A stretch of 64,000 nucleotides of DNA from Bacillus sp. IITD106 (GCF_019459225.1 NZ_JAIAZY010000010.1:1-64000); one strand, 5' to 3'. Counted from the stretch's first letter, positions 8,828-17,634 are shown. Notes: generated from the letters alone by a model not told the origin. Translations and numbers: made by a program.

Positions 8828-8868
8828 AGCCTGATGGAAATACCCATTCAGGCTCTTATTTTATTTTT
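8828..8868 (+). terminator. terminator-like hairpin between menB and menE
   Basis: AGCCTGATGG pairs with CCATTCAGGCT (one-base bulge) and is followed by the T-rich stretch CTTATTTTATTTTT. It lies within the operon, so it should lower but not abolish menE and menC expression. Confidence 0.6.
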
Positions 8869-8884
8869 AGGAGGCCCCCGCATA

Positions 8885-10351
8885 ATGGGAGAAATGATTC
8901 CAAATTGGCTGCTGCAAAGAGCCTATCTGACACCGGAACGGACAGCACTTGTCTTTAATGAACGATCATGGACTTTTCTTGAAATGAAAGATCGTGTTTA
9001 TGAACTGGTCATGAGAATAAATGGATATTCTGTGTCCCGTCATTCTAGGGTTGCTATCCTTGTGAAAAATCGTCCAACGACTGTATTTTTGATTCATGCC
9101 TTACAATCGCTGGGAGCTGAAATTGTATTTCTTAATAGCCGCCTTACAGCAACCGAAATAAGTTATCAGATAAAAGATAGTGGCACAGATATTTTATTTT
9201 TTGACCACGACTTTTATACAACTGTGAAAGAACTTGAAAATTCAGTAGACCTAAAAGCTTATTCAATAGATAAAATTATGTCTTCCTCTCAAAAGAATAC
9301 AGGTACTGTACGGTCCGACTTTGATCTTGATGAAATTTGTTCCATTATGTACACTTCAGGAACTACCGGTAAACCGAAAGGAGTTCGACAAACATATGGA
9401 AATCATTGGTGGAGTGCTACTGGTTCATCATTGAATCTCGGGATCCAAGAAAATGATGCATGGTTATGTGCTGTCCCTCTTTTTCATATAAGCGGACTTT
9501 CCATTTTAATGAGAAGTGTCATATATGGGATTCCAGTTTATTTAATGGAAGAATTCAATGAAAAGCATGCTAATTCATTATTGCAGAGTGGAAAAGTGAC
9601 GATTATGTCTGTCGTCTCTGCCATGCTGAATCGAATGCTGTTGGATTTACAAGATGAAACATACCATGAAAATTTCCGCTGCATGTTGCTTGGAGGAGGT
9701 CCAGCACCATTGCCATTATTAGAAAAATGTGCGGCAAAGAATATCCCTGTTTTTCAATCCTACGGGATGACGGAAACGGCTTCCCAAATCGTTACGTTAT
9801 CACCTGAGGATAGTTTTACAAAGCTTGGGTCTGCGGGGAAACCATTATTTCCAGCACAAATAAAAATCGTGAGGACCGATGGTAAAACAGCGGATGCTCG
9901 AGAAACTGGAGAAATTGCTCTAAAAGGGCCGAACATTACACCGGGATATTTAAATCAGAAGCAGTCTTTACAGGATGGTTGGTTTCTAACAGGAGATCTT
10001 GGCTATTTAGATGAAGATGGATTTTTATATGTGCAAGATCGCCGCTCTGATTTAATCATATCAGGTGGAGAAAATGTATATCCTGCTGAAATCGAAGCTG
10101 TGCTGATGGCACATGAAGCTATTGATGAAGCTGGAGTTGTAGGAATGAGTGATCCGACATGGGGGCAAGTCGCATATGCTTTTGTTGTAGGGAAGGAATT
10201 ATTGGAAGAAGAGCTGCTTCAATTTTGCCGAGAAAGATTGGCTTCCTATAAAATTCCGAAACGAATCATACGAGTGAAGGAATTGCCACGGAATGCCGCG
10301 AATAAATTAGTGCGTGAAAAATTACGGTTGTTAATCGAGGGAAAAAAATAA
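8885..10351 (+). CDS. menE: o-succinylbenzoate-CoA ligase MenE
   Basis: A 488-residue adenylate-forming enzyme of the acyl-CoA synthetase family. It activates o-succinylbenzoate with ATP and CoA. The P-loop YTSGTTGKPKGV lies near residue 155, QSYGMTETAS near 290, TGDLGYLDEDGF near 365, and the C-terminal-domain Lys in ANKLVREKLR near 475. The start at 8885 was chosen because TAGGAGG is correctly spaced before this ATG; an in-frame ATG 51 bases upstream lies in the terminator hairpin and has no site. The stop TAA is followed immediately by the menC ATG. Confidence 0.95.
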   Translation: MGEMIPNWLLQRAYLTPERTALVFNERSWTFLEMKDRVYELVMRINGYSVSRHSRVAILVKNRPTTVFLIHALQSLGAEIVFLNSRLTATEISYQIKDSGTDILFFDHDFYTTVKELENSVDLKAYSIDKIMSSSQKNTGTVRSDFDLDEICSIMYTSGTTGKPKGVRQTYGNHWWSATGSSLNLGIQENDAWLCAVPLFHISGLSILMRSVIYGIPVYLMEEFNEKHANSLLQSGKVTIMSVVSAMLNRMLLDLQDETYHENFRCMLLGGGPAPLPLLEKCAAKNIPVFQSYGMTETASQIVTLSPEDSFTKLGSAGKPLFPAQIKIVRTDGKTADARETGEIALKGPNITPGYLNQKQSLQDGWFLTGDLGYLDEDGFLYVQDRRSDLIISGGENVYPAEIEAVLMAHEAIDEAGVVGMSDPTWGQVAYAFVVGKELLEEELLQFCRERLASYKIPKRIIRVKELPRNAANKLVREKLRLLIEGKK

Positions 10352-11473
10352 ATGTTACATATAGAACGTGTCCGTTTATCACTTATAGAAATGCCTTTAA
10401 AAAAGCCATTCTCTACCCATCTTGGCACCTTAAAAAATAGACAATCAATCATCATCGAGGTGATAGACCGAGATGGCGTTTCCGGATTCGGTGAAGCGGT
10501 AGCTTTTTCAACTCCGTGGTACACTGAGGAAACAACTAAAACTGAATGGCATATGTTAAAAGATTTTATTATTCCGTGGCTGTTTAATCAGAAAATCAAT
10601 CATCCAAATGAAGTTTCTAGCCTATTCGATACTATACGAAGGAATGAAATGGCTAAGTCCGGGATGGAGACGGCTATCTGGGATTTATACGCAAAAAAAC
10701 AAGCTAAACCACTTTCTACATTACTTGGAGGCAATCGAAAGGAAGTTCCTACAGGTGCTGTTGTCGCAACACAAGATGTAGAAACAGCCATAAAACAAAT
10801 TGAAAAATTTCAAGAAGAGGGCTATCAGAGAATAAAAGTGAAGATAAGTCCGGGAAACGATATTGATTTTTTGAAAGCAATTAGAAAGGAATATCCCAAT
10901 CTTCCACTAATGGCAGATGCGAATTCGGCGTATACACTGGAAGATATGGAGCGGTTGAAAGCGTTAGATGAGTTCCAATTAATGATGATTGAACAACCAC
11001 TTTCCGTAACGGATATGGTGGACCACGCCACTTTGCAAAAGCATATCTCCACTCCCATTTGTTTGGATGAGAGTATTACTAGTTTTCACGATGCGTACAG
11101 TGCTATCAAGCTTGGCAGCTGCCAAATCATAAATATAAAAATAGGGCGAGTCGGCGGGTTGGAAAATGCAAAGCGTATCCATGATTTATGCGTTGAACAT
11201 CATATCCAAGTATGGTGTGGGGGAATGATTGAATTTGGAGTTTCTCGAGCACATAATATCGCCCTTGCTACCCTGGAAGGTTTTACAATACCGGGTGATA
11301 TTGTATCTTCTCAACATTATTGGGAAAAAGATATCATTGAACCTTATGTTGAAGTGAATGATGGAATGATTTCAGTGCCAACAGGACATGGAATGGGTTA
11401 TTCGATCAATCGAAAAAGATTAAAGGAAGTTGCGATTTCTTATGAAGAATATGTAAAAGGGAAGGGAGTGTAA
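10352..11473 (+). CDS. menC: o-succinylbenzoate synthase MenC
   Basis: An enolase-superfamily dehydratase of 373 residues that turns SHCHC into o-succinylbenzoate. The barrel-domain catalytic set can be read: KVKIS (second Lys likely the base), the metal ligands Asp in MADANSA, Glu in IEQPL and Asp in CLDESI, and a Lys in NIKIGRVGG. It begins directly after the menE stop; GAGGG sits inside the menE end. It is last in the operon although its product is MenE's substrate. Members of this branch may also have N-acylamino-acid racemase activity; the operon makes OSB synthase the main role. Confidence 0.95.
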   Translation: MLHIERVRLSLIEMPLKKPFSTHLGTLKNRQSIIIEVIDRDGVSGFGEAVAFSTPWYTEETTKTEWHMLKDFIIPWLFNQKINHPNEVSSLFDTIRRNEMAKSGMETAIWDLYAKKQAKPLSTLLGGNRKEVPTGAVVATQDVETAIKQIEKFQEEGYQRIKVKISPGNDIDFLKAIRKEYPNLPLMADANSAYTLEDMERLKALDEFQLMMIEQPLSVTDMVDHATLQKHISTPICLDESITSFHDAYSAIKLGSCQIINIKIGRVGGLENAKRIHDLCVEHHIQVWCGGMIEFGVSRAHNIALATLEGFTIPGDIVSSQHYWEKDIIEPYVEVNDGMISVPTGHGMGYSINRKRLKEVAISYEEYVKGKGV

Positions 11474-11492
11474 CTCGCCTTCCCTCTTTTAT
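11458..11492. terminator. men operon terminator, shared with the DUF1540 gene
   Basis: AGGGAAGG / CCTTCCCT, loop of 12, followed by CTCTTTTATTT. It overlaps the menC stop on one side and the stop of the convergent small gene on the other. Confidence 0.8.
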
Positions 11493-11641
11493 TTATGTTT
11501 AAACGTTTGGCAGTCCGTTTCACGCTCTGTCTCTGCTTTTTTTCCAGTGTGGCTTACAACATAAATTTGGTCCGCTGAGCAACGATTGCCTTTTGCCCAA
11601 TATTGACAGTTTTCTACTTCACATAATACATCATCAGCCAA
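11489..11641 (-). CDS. small Cys-rich DUF1540-like protein
   Basis: A 50-residue protein, found by reading the minus strand. It starts at a TTG at 11641, preceded by AGAAGGAG eight bases away. The pattern CEVENCQYWAKGNRC, then SADQIYV and ETDCQTF, gives four cysteines spaced as in DUF1540 proteins, which are thought to bind metal. Function is unknown. It converges on menC and shares its terminator. The four-Cys pattern and the ribosome binding site make it a convincing gene despite its size and start codon. Confidence 0.8.
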   Translation of the reverse strand: MADDVLCEVENCQYWAKGNRCSADQIYVVSHTGKKAETERETDCQTFKHK

Positions 11642-11753
11642 TTGTATCACTCCTTCTCAGAATAGGATACATCTATAGCTTTGGCTTTGTTAGAGATGTT
11701 ATGAGAGGGAATGAAACGAAAATAATCACATCTTTTCCAATCGTGACGAAATA

Positions 11754-11981
11754 TTATTGCTTTTTTTCAGGTACTGGATCGATTCCGCCTGGATGGAAAG
11801 GATGGCATTTTAAAATTCTTTTTATCGTTAAAAAACCACCATGCAATGCACCAAAACGCTGAATCGCTTCAATGCCATATTGCGAGCAGGTTGGATAAAA
11901 CCGGCAAGTTGGTGGTTTTAATGGCGATATAATTTTTTGATAAAATCGAATCATCATGATTAAAATCTTCTTCAATATCAT
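11754..11981 (-). CDS. yidD: membrane protein insertion efficiency factor YidD
   Basis: A 75-residue protein of the YidD family (YtjA in B. subtilis). It has the amphipathic N-terminal segment [29 protein letters not shown], with the conserved cysteines of the PTCRFxPTCSxY signature, then GxxKGxxLxxxRIxRCxPxxxGGxDPVP in slightly altered form ([25 protein letters not shown]). YidD assists YidC/Sec-dependent insertion of inner-membrane proteins. Monocistronic here, unlike organisms where it lies in the rpmH-rnpA-yidC cluster. Confidence 0.93.
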   Translation of the reverse strand: MILKKILIMMIRFYQKIISPLKPPTCRFYPTCSQYGIEAIQRFGALHGGFLTIKRILKCHPFHPGGIDPVPEKKQ

Positions 11982-12100
11982 CGCTTCTTTCGTGAAGGCT
12001 ATAGTGTGATTTTAACATAATTTCATTCAAGTAAGGAGAAAATACAATTGTTTGGAAAAAGCACAGGCAAGGTAAAGTAACGATAGGAGGAATGATGAAA

Positions 12101-12544
12101 ATGTCAGATACAAATAAGTTGGTTCAAATGGTCAATAAGCAAGTAGCGAATTGGACCGTTCTCTACATGAAGCTACATAATTATCATTGGTATGTAAAAG
12201 GACCTAATTTCTTTGCTCTTCATGCGAAATTAGAGGAATTGTATAATGAAGCGGATACTAATATTGATGAACTTGCCGAAAGAATCCTTGCCCTTGATGG
12301 AAGCCCTATAGCCACATTAAAAGAGGCTCTTGAGTTGGCTAGTATTGGCGAGGCAGAGGGCAATGAAGACGCAAATCAGATGATCCAATCTCTCGTTAAT
12401 GATTTTTCTGTTTTAATCACTGAATTAAAAGAAGGCATTGCAGTAGCAGACAATATGGGAGACGATCCAACTAGTGATATGTTAATCGCAATCCAACAAA
12501 GTCTAGAAAAGCATAATTGGATGTTAAAAGCATATCTTAAATAA
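12101..12544 (+). CDS. dps: Dps/MrgA family DNA-binding ferritin-like protein
   Basis: A mini-ferritin of about 147 residues. The subunit-interface ferroxidase ligands are visible: HNYHWYVKG near 27-35, then His, Asp and Glu in [22 protein letters not shown]. Dps dodecamers oxidise and store iron and protect DNA under stress. The start at 12101 is preferred because AGGAGG lies ten bases upstream; the ATGs at 12092 and 12095 lie too close to that site. GTTTGG-N14-AGGTAA (12050-12075) loosely resembles a sigma-B promoter, as B. subtilis dps has, but the fit is weak. A clear terminator follows. Confidence 0.92.
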   Translation: MSDTNKLVQMVNKQVANWTVLYMKLHNYHWYVKGPNFFALHAKLEELYNEADTNIDELAERILALDGSPIATLKEALELASIGEAEGNEDANQMIQSLVNDFSVLITELKEGIAVADNMGDDPTSDMLIAIQQSLEKHNWMLKAYLK

Positions 12545-12550
12545 GAAAAA

Positions 12551-12577
12551 AACTTGGCGCTGAAGCCAAGTTTTTTT
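12551..12577 (+). terminator. dps terminator
   Basis: Perfect AACTTGGC / GCCAAGTT stem, 6-base loop, then seven T in a row including the end of the stem. Confidence 0.92.
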
Positions 12578-12599
12578 CAGGAATTTTTTATGTATCCTT

Positions 12600-12845
12600 T
12601 CAGTGTAGATGTCTGGAGTTTGTATAATGTGTCCCATCCAATTGGGCAAACTTCCCTTTAAGTGTTTCCAGTAAGTACAAACGGATAAAATATTGGAGTT
12701 CATGCTGATCCATGTCTTTTACAATCTCCATTAATTCATTGCGGTTATAATGTTCTAGAACCGCAAATGTAATCATATCTAAATCTTCTTCATCGTCTGT
12801 AATTTTATTTCGATACATGGCGAATAGTTCGTCCACCAATCTCAT
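12600..12845 (-). CDS. small conserved Bacillus protein (probably DUF6154 family)
   Basis: An 81-residue, mostly acidic helical protein: MRLVDELFAMYRNKITDDEED, then NELMEIVKDMDQHELQYFIRLYLLETLKGKFAQ. I recognise the pattern as a short cytoplasmic family restricted to Bacillaceae, probably DUF6154, but the family name is from memory and the function is unknown. AGAGGTGA is well placed before the ATG. It converges on dps. Confidence 0.7.
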   Translation of the reverse strand: MRLVDELFAMYRNKITDDEEDLDMITFAVLEHYNRNELMEIVKDMDQHELQYFIRLYLLETLKGKFAQLDGTHYTNSRHLH

Positions 12846-13020
12846 TTATGTCACCTCTTTACCATAAGATATCATCCCATATAAGTGAGTTTCTAGCAAC
12901 CCATAATTTTCTATACCCGAAATTTGATAGATACAATCTCGAAAACCTTGTTAAGAATAAAATTAGTAGCTGTGCGGCAAAATATGCATAGTATTTTTAG
13001 TCAATTAGGAGGTACTTACC

Positions 13021-13347
13021 TTGGAAAATAAAAAGACCTATTACATATCCGTGGGTGCAGGAGAAATAATGACGACCCCCAATGCCTCTCCATGGCAATT
13101 TAAAATTCAAGCTACAGATGAAGAAATTACTCGATTAAGACAATTATTTAATTTTAATCAAGAGAATAGTGTAGACGATTTTTTACGGGCTCACGTACCA
13201 TTTATCGAATATCATAACGATTCAACCAATGACATCCACGATGAAAACTTAATAAAAGTTTATGAAATGATTCATCAGCTTGGGGATGAAGAAGCTAGAA
13301 ACCATATTGAGAGTATGGACATTTTAAACAATTTTACAAGTGAATGA
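13021..13347 (+). CDS. conserved hypothetical protein
   Basis: A 108-residue soluble protein with no motif I can assign. It starts at TTG 13021 behind TTAGGAGG. The N-terminal half (YYISVGAGEI, then SPWQFKIQATDEEITRLRQLF) reads as beta strands followed by a helix. The second half is helical and acidic, with HVPFIEYHNDSTNDIHDENL in the middle. The good ribosome binding site, the biased codon use and the position before ytkD suggest a real gene. A relationship to small uncharacterised Bacillus proteins is likely; no function is proposed. Confidence 0.65.
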   Translation: MENKKTYYISVGAGEIMTTPNASPWQFKIQATDEEITRLRQLFNFNQENSVDDFLRAHVPFIEYHNDSTNDIHDENLIKVYEMIHQLGDEEARNHIESMDILNNFTSE

Positions 13348-13356
13348 TTAATCATG

Positions 13357-13407
13357 CACTCCTCTTTTCTCCATAACAACAGTATCGTATAGTGAGAAGG
13401 AGGAGTG
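13357..13407 (+). promoter_or_regulatory. hairpin covering the ytkD ribosome binding site
   Basis: CACTCCTCTTTTCTC (13357-13371) is complementary to GAGAAGGAGGAGTG (13394-13407) with a single extra base, across a 22-base loop. The right arm contains the whole AAGGAGG of ytkD, and no T run follows, so it looks like a translational lock rather than a terminator. Confidence 0.6.
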
Positions 13408-13413
13408 ATATTT

Positions 13414-13899
13414 GTGTTAGAATTTTTCGATGCAAATGGAAATAAAGTCGTTTTTTCGTTTGAAAAAAATGCATTCTCCCTTGAAGCGCGCCATGTATTA
13501 GTACTATCTCGCTATAAAGGGAAATGGCTGCTAACTGAACACCCTATTAGGGGTTTGGAATTTCCGGGAGGTAAAGTGGAATCAGGGGAAAGTATCGAAG
13601 AAGCCGCTAAAAGGGAAGTGAATGAAGAAACTGGTGGCATTGCAGAAACGTTGGACTACATAGGTGAATATTACGTTGAAGATAAACAAAACAAACCTTT
13701 TGTAAAAGCAGTTTTTTTTGCTGAGATTAGCACTTTGGAGAAAAGGGATCATTTTATGGAAACGAATGGTCCTGTCTTAAAAGGAGGGAATCTCGTAGAA
13801 GAGTTAATGAATCCGGAATATAGTTTTATTATGAAGGACATGGTTGTTTCACTTGCGATTAGCAAAATAATAGAGAAATATGGAGACTGCCTCATTTGA
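13414..13899 (+). CDS. ytkD: Nudix hydrolase YtkD
   Basis: A 161-residue Nudix hydrolase. The Nudix box GGKVESGESIEEAAKREVNEETGG (about residues 47-70) is complete, with both catalytic Glu clusters. B. subtilis YtkD acts on (oxidised) nucleoside triphosphates and has been linked to RNA 5'-end pyrophosphate removal. The start chosen is GTG 13414, eleven bases after AAGGAGG; it begins the protein at the position equivalent to MYEF in the B. subtilis protein. An in-frame GTG at 13405 lies two bases from the site and is unlikely. The ribosome binding site is in a hairpin arm. Confidence 0.92.
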   Translation: MLEFFDANGNKVVFSFEKNAFSLEARHVLVLSRYKGKWLLTEHPIRGLEFPGGKVESGESIEEAAKREVNEETGGIAETLDYIGEYYVEDKQNKPFVKAVFFAEISTLEKRDHFMETNGPVLKGGNLVEELMNPEYSFIMKDMVVSLAISKIIEKYGDCLI

Positions 13900-13909
13900 G
13901 ACAGCCACA

Positions 13910-14722
13910 TTATTCTCCAGCGTCTTTTATTAGCTTTTTTTCCAGCCACTCAACGACTTTATACATAATCGTGGCTACAATAGCGATGAGTAGAAGGGAA
14001 AGCATTACAAGTGTGAAGTTAAATACTTGGAAACCATATATGATCATATATCCGAGTCCTTTTTTGGAAACTAGGAATTCTCCAACGATGACACCTACCC
14101 AAGATAAGCCAACATTTACTTTTAAAGTAGAAATGATGGTCGGAAAAGATGCCGGCAAAATTGCTTCTTGAAAGATTTGTCTTCTTGAGGCGCCGAACGT
14201 TCTTAAAACCTTTAGGTAGTTTCCATCCACCTCGCGAAAAGAAGTATAGACGACAATGGTTGTGATGATGACTGAAATAATCGCTCCCATGGCGATGATG
14301 GAAGTAAAACCCGGTCCGAGTCCTACGATTAAGATAGGGCCAAGAGCCACTTTGGGCATTGCATTAAAAATGACGAGATAGGGATCGAGTATTTTTGATA
14401 AAAATGGAGACCACCAAAGAATTGCAGCAAGAATCGTGCCAAGGACTGTCCCTAGAATAAATCCTAACAATGTTTCGAAAACAGTAACACTTAGATGAGT
14501 GAATAAAGATGAATCAGCCGCTTTTTCGATAAATAGATTTGCCACTTTCGAAGGGTAACTAAAAATGAGAGGATCTACCCAATGGAGTCTGCTGGCAATT
14601 TCCCATGAGGCAAAAAAGGTAATGAAAATGAGTAACTGATAAAATAACACCCATTTTTTTTCTGTGGCCAGTTTTTGTTTATACTTTGCATGAAGGAGAT
14701 GTGGATCAGTTATTTTCTTCAA
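13910..14722 (-). CDS. ytlD: ABC transporter permease (SsuC/TauC type)
   Basis: A six-helix permease of about 270 residues for a nitrate/sulfonate/taurine/pyrimidine-precursor type importer. The EAA loop reads [29 protein letters not shown], with the conserved G-A-S. The TTG at 14722 is taken as the start because AAGGAG stands ten bases before it, inside the 3' end of the ATPase gene. Longer readings into that gene have no site. The resulting 17-base overlap implies coupled translation. Substrate unknown. Confidence 0.88.
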   Translation of the reverse strand: MKKITDPHLLHAKYKQKLATEKKWVLFYQLLIFITFFASWEIASRLHWVDPLIFSYPSKVANLFIEKAADSSLFTHLSVTVFETLLGFILGTVLGTILAAILWWSPFLSKILDPYLVIFNAMPKVALGPILIVGLGPGFTSIIAMGAIISVIITTIVVYTSFREVDGNYLKVLRTFGASRRQIFQEAILPASFPTIISTLKVNVGLSWVGVIVGEFLVSKKGLGYMIIYGFQVFNFTLVMLSLLLIAIVATIMYKVVEWLEKKLIKDAGE

Positions 14723-15479
14723 GACTTTCCAACTCCTTCCACACAGTTTGAAATATTTCGTTGTAGCCTTCCATGCTACGGACTTTAAATGGAGAAACAG
14801 CACGAAGTTCTATAGGTACTTCAAATATTTTGTGAATCCTCCCTGGCTTAGAAGAAAAAAGTAAAATCCGATCACTCATAGATATTGCCTCTCCAATATC
14901 ATGAGTTACAAGCACGGCTGTTTTTTTATAGGATCTTAGTGTTTCAAACACTAAATCTTCAAGTTTTAGTTTTGTCTGGTAGTCCAAGGCGGAGAAAGGT
15001 TCATCCAATAAAAGGAGCTTCGGATTTACGGCCATCGTCCTAGCTAGTGCGGCGCGCTGCCTCATTCCTCCAGAAAGCTGTCTTGGAAATTGTTTCTCAA
15101 CACCTTCTAACCCAATTTGTTTTAGAAAATGGAGGGCCTCTTCTTTCGTTTCTTCATTCAATCGACCATTAAGTTTTAATCCCAATAAAATGTTCTCTTC
15201 AATCGTTTTCCAAGGAAATAAATAATCTTGTTGAAGCATATATCCGATTAAATTGGAGTTCGCATCCGGCGATTCATGATCAATCGTTACACTCCCTCTT
15301 GTTGGAGGAAAAAGACCGGCTAATATGGATAACATCGTCGTTTTCCCACATCCACTCGGTCCTAATAAGGAGATAAATTCACCTTCTTCAATTGAGAAGG
15401 AAATGTCCTCCAAAGCTTTCATTGCAGTGGAGGGAGTAAAATAAAAGTGGGCGACCTGTTTAACTTCTAAAAAACCCAT
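14706..15479 (-). CDS. ytlC: ABC transporter ATP-binding protein
   Basis: A 257-residue ATPase of the nitrate/sulfonate importer class, the partner of the permease and receptor on either side. Walker [10 protein letters not shown] near 40-48, signature [14 protein letters not shown], Walker [13 protein letters not shown] and the H-loop VLVTHD are all intact. AGGAGG precedes the ATG at 15479. Middle gene of the three-gene operon. Confidence 0.93.
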   Translation of the reverse strand: MGFLEVKQVAHFYFTPSTAMKALEDISFSIEEGEFISLLGPSGCGKTTMLSILAGLFPPTRGSVTIDHESPDANSNLIGYMLQQDYLFPWKTIEENILLGLKLNGRLNEETKEEALHFLKQIGLEGVEKQFPRQLSGGMRQRAALARTMAVNPKLLLLDEPFSALDYQTKLKLEDLVFETLRSYKKTAVLVTHDIGEAISMSDRILLFSSKPGRIHKIFEVPIELRAVSPFKVRSMEGYNEIFQTVWKELESLEENN

Positions 15480-15494
15480 TGCTTAAGCCCTCCT

Positions 15495-16490
15495 TTATTT
15501 TTTCATTACTTTATCGACAATCTCTGTATTTACCAGTTTTTCATAATCAACTTTTTCTGGTAGTTCACCAGCTTCTTCCATAATCGCTTGTAAATTGGTC
15601 CAACCTTCTTTTGTGATTTTCATTTCTTTTGCAAAAGAACCTTGGCTCTTGTAGCGTTCAACTACGACCTCTAATGTTTCAAGTTCGGAATCCTCGAAGA
15701 ACGGCTGTACGACTTTAGCGATATCTTTTGGACTATTTTCATCGACCCACTTTTGAGCTTTATAGAGGGCACGAACAAATTTTTCTACAATGTCTTTATT
15801 TTTTTCGATATAGCTTTCCTTTGCCATATATGAAGTGTAAGGTACTTCTCTCGACTCTTCACCAAAAGAGGCAATAATATGTCCTTTTCCTTCTTTTTCA
15901 AAAATAGATGCTGTTGGTTCAAATAGCTGGACAAAATTGCCTGTTCCAGAACCAAAGGCACTTGCTATATTTGCGAATTCAATATTCTGGATTAACTCCA
16001 AATCCGCATGGGGATCGATGCCATGTTTTTTTAATACAAACTCCCCAACCATTTGTGGCATTCCACCTTTACGCTGACCAAGAAACGTCGAACCTTTCAG
16101 CATATCCCAATCAAAATCATCAATTTTTTCACGAGAAACAAGGAAAGTGCCGTCCGTTTTTGTCAATCCAGCAAAGTTTATAACCGGATCAGATGCACCT
16201 TGCGCATAAACGTAGATGGATGTCTCCGACCCGACAAGTGCGATGTCAGCCCCATCTGCCAACAGTGTCGTCATTGTTTTATCTCCGCCCCAGGCAGTGG
16301 TTAGTTCAACATCGAGGCCTTCATCTTTAAAAAATCCTTTTTCAATGGCTACATATTGCGGTGTGTAAAATATTGATCGAGTTACTTCAGCAATTCTTAC
16401 TTTACTTTCTTTTTGTGAGCAAGCGGTAATGGACATAAGAATAAATGTTGATAGGATGACTACGATTCCAGTTTTTATCCATGCCTTCAT
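15495..16490 (-). CDS. ytlA: substrate-binding lipoprotein (NMT1/THI5-like)
   Basis: A 331-residue receptor of the SsuA/ThiY group. The signal peptide MKAWIKTGIVVILSTFILM leads into the lipobox ITAC with the lipidated Cys near residue 24. The mature part starts the type II periplasmic-binding fold with VRIAEVTRSIFYTPQYVAIEKGFFKDEGLDVEL. The family binds aliphatic sulfonates, taurine or thiamine-pyrimidine precursors; the ligand cannot be chosen from sequence alone. AAGGAGG before the ATG. First gene of ytlA-ytlC-ytlD, with its promoter in the region holding a repeat element. Confidence 0.9.
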   Translation of the reverse strand: MKAWIKTGIVVILSTFILMSITACSQKESKVRIAEVTRSIFYTPQYVAIEKGFFKDEGLDVELTTAWGGDKTMTTLLADGADIALVGSETSIYVYAQGASDPVINFAGLTKTDGTFLVSREKIDDFDWDMLKGSTFLGQRKGGMPQMVGEFVLKKHGIDPHADLELIQNIEFANIASAFGSGTGNFVQLFEPTASIFEKEGKGHIIASFGEESREVPYTSYMAKESYIEKNKDIVEKFVRALYKAQKWVDENSPKDIAKVVQPFFEDSELETLEVVVERYKSQGSFAKEMKITKEGWTNLQAIMEEAGELPEKVDYEKLVNTEIVDKVMKK

Positions 16491-16563
16491 TGTGCGATCC
16501 TCCTTGTGAATTAATCTGGGCTAACATATAGTATGAATTGAGCTAAAATGTGTGATAGCCTAT

Positions 16564-16771
16564 AAGAAAAGCGTAAGCGCCTGTTCATCGACGTACAGGC
16601 CCATAGGATGTGGGTCCGTCGACGTCGCAACAGGAAGTTGCGGTTTTAGTCGACGTTCCTATGATGGCCTAAGACTTGAGATAAAGGAAACACGGCGAGG
16701 AACGAGTCTGGCCTCCTTACGCAAAAGAAAAGGGCAAGAAGTTTGCTAGTCGATAGGCGCTGGAGCTGGAC
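16564..16771 (-). repeat. dispersed palindromic element A, copy 1, with extra segment
   Basis: The reverse complement begins GTCCAGCTCCAGCGCCTATC and ends AGGCGCTTACGCTTTTCTT, as do the copies at 37972 and 44559. The ends are inverted repeats (AGCGCCTATCGAC against GTCGAT...AGGCGCT). This copy carries about 60 bases more in the middle (about 16598-16668), themselves palindromic (GTCGAC near both ends, CCGCAAC/GTTGCG in the centre). It ends 42 bases before the ytmA start. Confidence 0.8.
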
Positions 16772-16813
16772 AATTAAGGAATGCACTCTTTAGTAAAGGA
16801 GACCTCTATTAGC

Positions 16814-17608
16814 ATGAATGGAACATTAATTGATAAACAACATTTTCCTTCTCCTAATCCTCTAGTGCGACTTTTTTTAGTCTCCTATATGTCACAAGGA
16901 TTAAGGGTAAAAGGTTTACTAGCCGAGCCGATAGAGAATGGTATATATGAAGGGTTTCTTTACTTGCGTGGTGGAATAAAAAATGTGGGAATGGTGAGAC
17001 CTGCAAGAATTGCCCAATTTGCTTCAGAAGGGTTTGTTGTTTTTGCTCCCTTTTATAGAGGGAATCGTGGTGGAGAAGGCAATGAGGATTTTGCAGGTGA
17101 GGATCGTAATGATGCATTTTCAGCATTTGAATTATTAAAAAACCTCCCTAACGTTCAAGAAAACCGCATTCATATTTTCGGTTTCTCAAGAGGAGGTGTC
17201 ATGGCGCTTTTTACTGCGATACAATTTCCTGAAGCAGCTTCTATTGTAACGTGGGGAGGAGTGTCAGATCTTTCACTTACATATGTAGAACGAAAAGATA
17301 TGAGAAGAATGATGAAGCGTGTCATTGGCGGCTCACCGAAAACAGAGCCAGCAGGATATGAATTACGAACACCACTGTATGAATTAGAAAATCTGATGCC
17401 ACCTGTCCTCATCATTCACGGTGAACTTGATGAAAATGTATCGGTTGAACATGCGAAACGATTGGAAAAGAGACTTCGGTTACTTGGGAAGCAAGTAGAA
17501 ACTTGGTATTTTAAACATTTTACTCATTATTTTCCGCCTGCTATTAATCGAGAAGTCGTCCGAGACCTTTGCCTTTGGATGAAAAAACAAAGATGTGATA
17601 TATATTAA
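16814..17608 (+). CDS. ytmA: alpha/beta hydrolase, peptidase S9-like (YtmA)
   Basis: A 264-residue serine hydrolase closely matching B. subtilis YtmA. FLYLRGGI and GFVVFAPFYRGNRGGEGNEDFAGED mark the oxyanion and substrate regions. The nucleophile lies in IFGFSRGG near residue 130, the acid in IHGELDENVS and the His in KHFTHYFPP. Resembles prolyl-oligopeptidase-family esterases; the substrate is not known. The start at 16814 is preferred: AAAGGAG lies 12 bases upstream and the protein then aligns with YtmA. An ATG at 16781 has no proper site. Followed closely by ytmB. Confidence 0.88.
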   Translation: MNGTLIDKQHFPSPNPLVRLFLVSYMSQGLRVKGLLAEPIENGIYEGFLYLRGGIKNVGMVRPARIAQFASEGFVVFAPFYRGNRGGEGNEDFAGEDRNDAFSAFELLKNLPNVQENRIHIFGFSRGGVMALFTAIQFPEAASIVTWGGVSDLSLTYVERKDMRRMMKRVIGGSPKTEPAGYELRTPLYELENLMPPVLIIHGELDENVSVEHAKRLEKRLRLLGKQVETWYFKHFTHYFPPAINREVVRDLCLWMKKQRCDIY

Positions 17609-17634
17609 GTAGAATGGAAAAGGGGGAATCAAGA

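Noticed and set aside
12050-12075. Sigma-B promoter of dps
   Set aside because: The -10 matches only four of six positions, and the start of transcription would leave almost no room before the ribosome binding site. Mentioned under dps but not annotated.
16552-16749. 65-codon frame before ytmA
   Set aside because: It runs through repeat element A and its palindromic insert; no ribosome binding site and no protein-like composition.
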